A stretch of DNA of 64,000 bases, from the NCBI RefSeq assembly GCF_007753095.1, contig NZ_CP036348.1:3906001-3970000 (forward strand), written 5' to 3'. The position numbers and the translations under genes are program-made. Origin of the DNA: Rosistilla carotiformis (GTDB taxonomy: Bacteria; Planctomycetota; Planctomycetia; Pirellulales; Pirellulaceae). The notes beneath the pieces were generated by a model. The model made no database searches. It saw nothing but the letters and a program-made list of their open reading frames with translations, and was not told where the DNA came from. This document shows positions 62,421 to 64,000 of the stretch, one piece after another (positions within the stretch are counted from its first letter, which is position 1; each line of letters opens with the position of its first letter).

Positions 62421-62459
62421 AAAAAAAAACGCGGATCGACTCGTGAGAGCCAATCCGCG
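62421..62459 (-). terminator. Rho-independent terminator of the rightmost DUF1254 gene
   Basis: On the minus strand, CGCGGAT and ATCCGCG (62453-62459 and 62430-62436) pair, the stem continues inward through GGCTC/GAGTC with a G-T step and a four-base loop, and a run of nine T follows (A-run 62421-62429 on the plus strand). This is a textbook intrinsic terminator, 20 bases after the DUF1254 stop at 62479. It separates that gene from the sulfatase gene. Confidence 0.9.
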
Positions 62460-62478
62460 AGGGTTCACAACAGTAGGC

Positions 62479-64000
62479 TTATTTAATCGCCTTCTCGAGT
62501 TTCTCTTCCAGCTCCTCGATCAGGCCGCCTTCGCCGACCGGCTTGTTCACCAGCTCGACCTCTCCAGGCCGCCAGGTTTTCTCGATCCATGGTTCAAGTG
62601 GGCCGTACATCCGAAGGATGCAGAACCAGCTTTTCCCGGGATTGGTGGCAAGCCAGTTGCCTTCCTTGCCCTCGGGGGCCTTCGGCGCGAAATAGACGTC
62701 GTAAGAGCCGTCCTCATTCTTCTCGATTCCCTTGTCCAGGCTGCCGACGGTGGGGAACAGCTGGCTGGTCTGCAGTTGGCAACGCGTCTGGGTGTCGTAG
62801 AGGGTGACGGCCCAGAAGTTGTTGACTGGCACGTTCGGTGGCAGGTGCAGCTTGTAGGTCTTCGAACCATCAAATGGCTGTTCGTTTTGATCCAGGAATG
62901 CCAATGCGTAGTCGGAGCCGGCTCCCACATGAGGCGTTGCCATAGCGGGAGTCACGCCGCCGGCGTTGTAGTAGAACAGCACCCGCGCATCGAGGCCCAT
63001 GATTCCGTCGGCTTCGAACGATGTGTTCTTGTTCGCGTAAGCCGTCACCCACTGGCTCTTCGTGTCGGGATAGAACTTCACTCCATCGATGCGAGGATCG
63101 TAGGTGATCGAGCGTCCTGCGGCATTGCCGAGCGTTGCCGCTTCGATGAGCAGCTTCTTCATCCGCTCATCGGGATTGAACGGCTTGCCTTTGACGATGC
63201 CGATCGCCGACATGTACCCACGCACTTCCGGGTTGACCGCATCGATCGGCTCCGCCTGGACGATGTTGTTCAAGATCTCGAAATACTCCAGGTTGCTCGG
63301 GAAGATCGTGCTGAACGTGCGACCCGACATGTTGACGAGTTCCGTCGGCGCTGGATTGGCGGCATCCTTCAACGGATAGACTTTGAGGCCCGTCTTGAAA
63401 TTCTCGACCGCCGCTTTGAGACCATTCTTCACCGAGCCCCGCAGGAACAGAAAGTTCCGGTTCGTCAGCGGCTTCAAGATGAAATATCCGTCGGGGATTT
63501 CCCCGGTGTAGCCTGGCGGAATCAGCAGGTATTTGCCTCCCTTCCCTTTGTCTGGACCTGTCACACCCATGTTGCCGACGAAGCGTTGCCAAGCATCGTC
63601 AAGGAATCCCAGCATGCCGGGTGGAATCTCGATGACGGTCGGGCCATCTTTCGCCAGATCGGTGGGAGCGTAGGCATACATCGTGGAGGTATTTGATGTG
63701 ATCACCGGCGTGCGGGAATCCATCATCTGTTCCCAGATGGCGATCTTGTTTGGGGCGTCGGCCCCCTGTTCCGCCATGCCGGCCAGGACGCTATAGATCG
63801 AGACCGCCCCAACATTGTCCAGGTAGACCCCGAGAGCGCGCGAGCGGGTCAGGTAGTCATAGACAAGGTCGTTGGTGTTGCCGATCGGCACGCCATCGAA
63901 ATATTTCAGTTCACCGGCGACCGTCTGGACTTTGTCCGGGATCGACGCCGCTTTTGTTTTCGCAGCTTCACGGGCAGGATCGTCTTGTCCGTAAGCTGTT
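62479..64000 (-). CDS. Exported DUF1254/DUF1214 protein (copy 4, partial at window edge)
   Basis: The frame is open to the right edge of the window: 36 further codons run upstream of the GTG at 63891 ('TAYGQDDPAREAAKTKAA..' at the edge), so the start lies outside. About 506 residues are visible. DUF1254 contains 'VGAVSIYSVLAGMAEQGAD', 'TPVITSNTSTMYAYAPTDLAKDGPTVIEIPPGMLG' and 'QRFVGNMGVTGPDKGKGGKYLLIPPGY'; DUF1214 contains 'TYKLHLPPNVPVNNFWAVTLYDTQTRCQLQTSQ'. It is more distant from copies 1-2 than they are from each other. It ends with a strong intrinsic terminator. Function unknown. Confidence 0.87.
   Translation of the reverse strand, partial: TAYGQDDPAREAAKTKAASIPDKVQTVAGELKYFDGVPIGNTNDLVYDYLTRSRALGVYLDNVGAVSIYSVLAGMAEQGADAPNKIAIWEQMMDSRTPVITSNTSTMYAYAPTDLAKDGPTVIEIPPGMLGFLDDAWQRFVGNMGVTGPDKGKGGKYLLIPPGYTGEIPDGYFILKPLTNRNFLFLRGSVKNGLKAAVENFKTGLKVYPLKDAANPAPTELVNMSGRTFSTIFPSNLEYFEILNNIVQAEPIDAVNPEVRGYMSAIGIVKGKPFNPDERMKKLLIEAATLGNAAGRSITYDPRIDGVKFYPDTKSQWVTAYANKNTSFEADGIMGLDARVLFYYNAGGVTPAMATPHVGAGSDYALAFLDQNEQPFDGSKTYKLHLPPNVPVNNFWAVTLYDTQTRCQLQTSQLFPTVGSLDKGIEKNEDGSYDVYFAPKAPEGKEGNWLATNPGKSWFCILRMYGPLEPWIEKTWRPGEVELVNKPVGEGGLIEELEEKLEKAIK

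Noticed and set aside
62443-63696. A 417-codon plus-strand open frame opposite DUF1254 copy 4
   Set aside because: It mirrors the coding strand of a clear DUF1254/DUF1214 gene. Similar mirror frames occur opposite copies 1 and 2 because the real genes are paralogous.

Overview
The window looks like a chromosomal segment of a marine-type planctomycete of the order Pirellulales (Rhodopirellula/Rosistilla/Roseimaritima-like). This is inferred from four secreted sulfatases, an ECF sigma factor next to a Ser/Thr kinase with a C-terminal TPR-like region, CotH/VTC/DUF4956 genes, several secreted proteins of unknown function, loosely packed short operons and moderately high GC. I see no rRNA, tRNA, CRISPR array, phage module or intact IS element. 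Most genes have a family-level assignment; starts were moved inward wherever a signal peptide, family N-terminus or ribosome binding site argued for it.

Layout. 0.1-2.6 kb: an ABM monooxygenase, an AcuI/YhdH reductase and a convergent lactonase-type beta-propeller. 3.2-10.2 kb: a probable catabolic operon (two secreted BNR sialidase-like proteins, a GntR/FCD regulator, a DapA/NanA-fold lyase, an AstE/AspA-type deacylase, an SDR and a threonine-synthase-fold PLP enzyme). 10.2-13.7 kb: a HEAT-repeat protein, a UbiB/ABC1 kinase-like protein and thioredoxin TrxC. 14.2-20.5 kb: a sulfide/sulfane-sulfur module (TauE/SafE permease, persulfide dioxygenase-rhodanese, DUF1641, sulfide:quinone oxidoreductase, di-haem peroxidase, secreted DsrE-like protein) preceded by a promoter with an embedded palindrome. 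20.8-28.1 kb: a YihY membrane protein, an unusual Asp/Tyr-rich secreted protein, a divergent copper-resistance pair and a BON-MscS channel. 29.3-35.2 kb: a complete seven-gene Mrp Na+/H+ antiporter operon, followed by a tandem 167-bp repeat array.

36-52.5 kb: sulfatases, the ECF sigma/kinase pair, a VTC-DUF4956-CotH cluster, a PhyH-type dioxygenase with a DUF4345 protein, a dual-specificity phosphatase, a sugar porter, another sulfatase and a DUF1593-like nucleoside hydrolase. 52.7-64 kb: an all-minus-strand block of four exported DUF1254/DUF1214 proteins (two clearly a recent tandem duplication that includes the spacer hairpin), an NHL/Vgb-like propeller and a large arylsulfatase. The last DUF1254 gene runs off the right edge.

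The parts most worth a second look are the sulfide operon promoter, the MITE-like dispersed/tandem hairpin repeat, the exported DUF1254-propeller-sulfatase block, the duplicated-domain Asp/Tyr-rich secreted protein, and the sialidase-associated catabolic operon whose substrate is not obvious.
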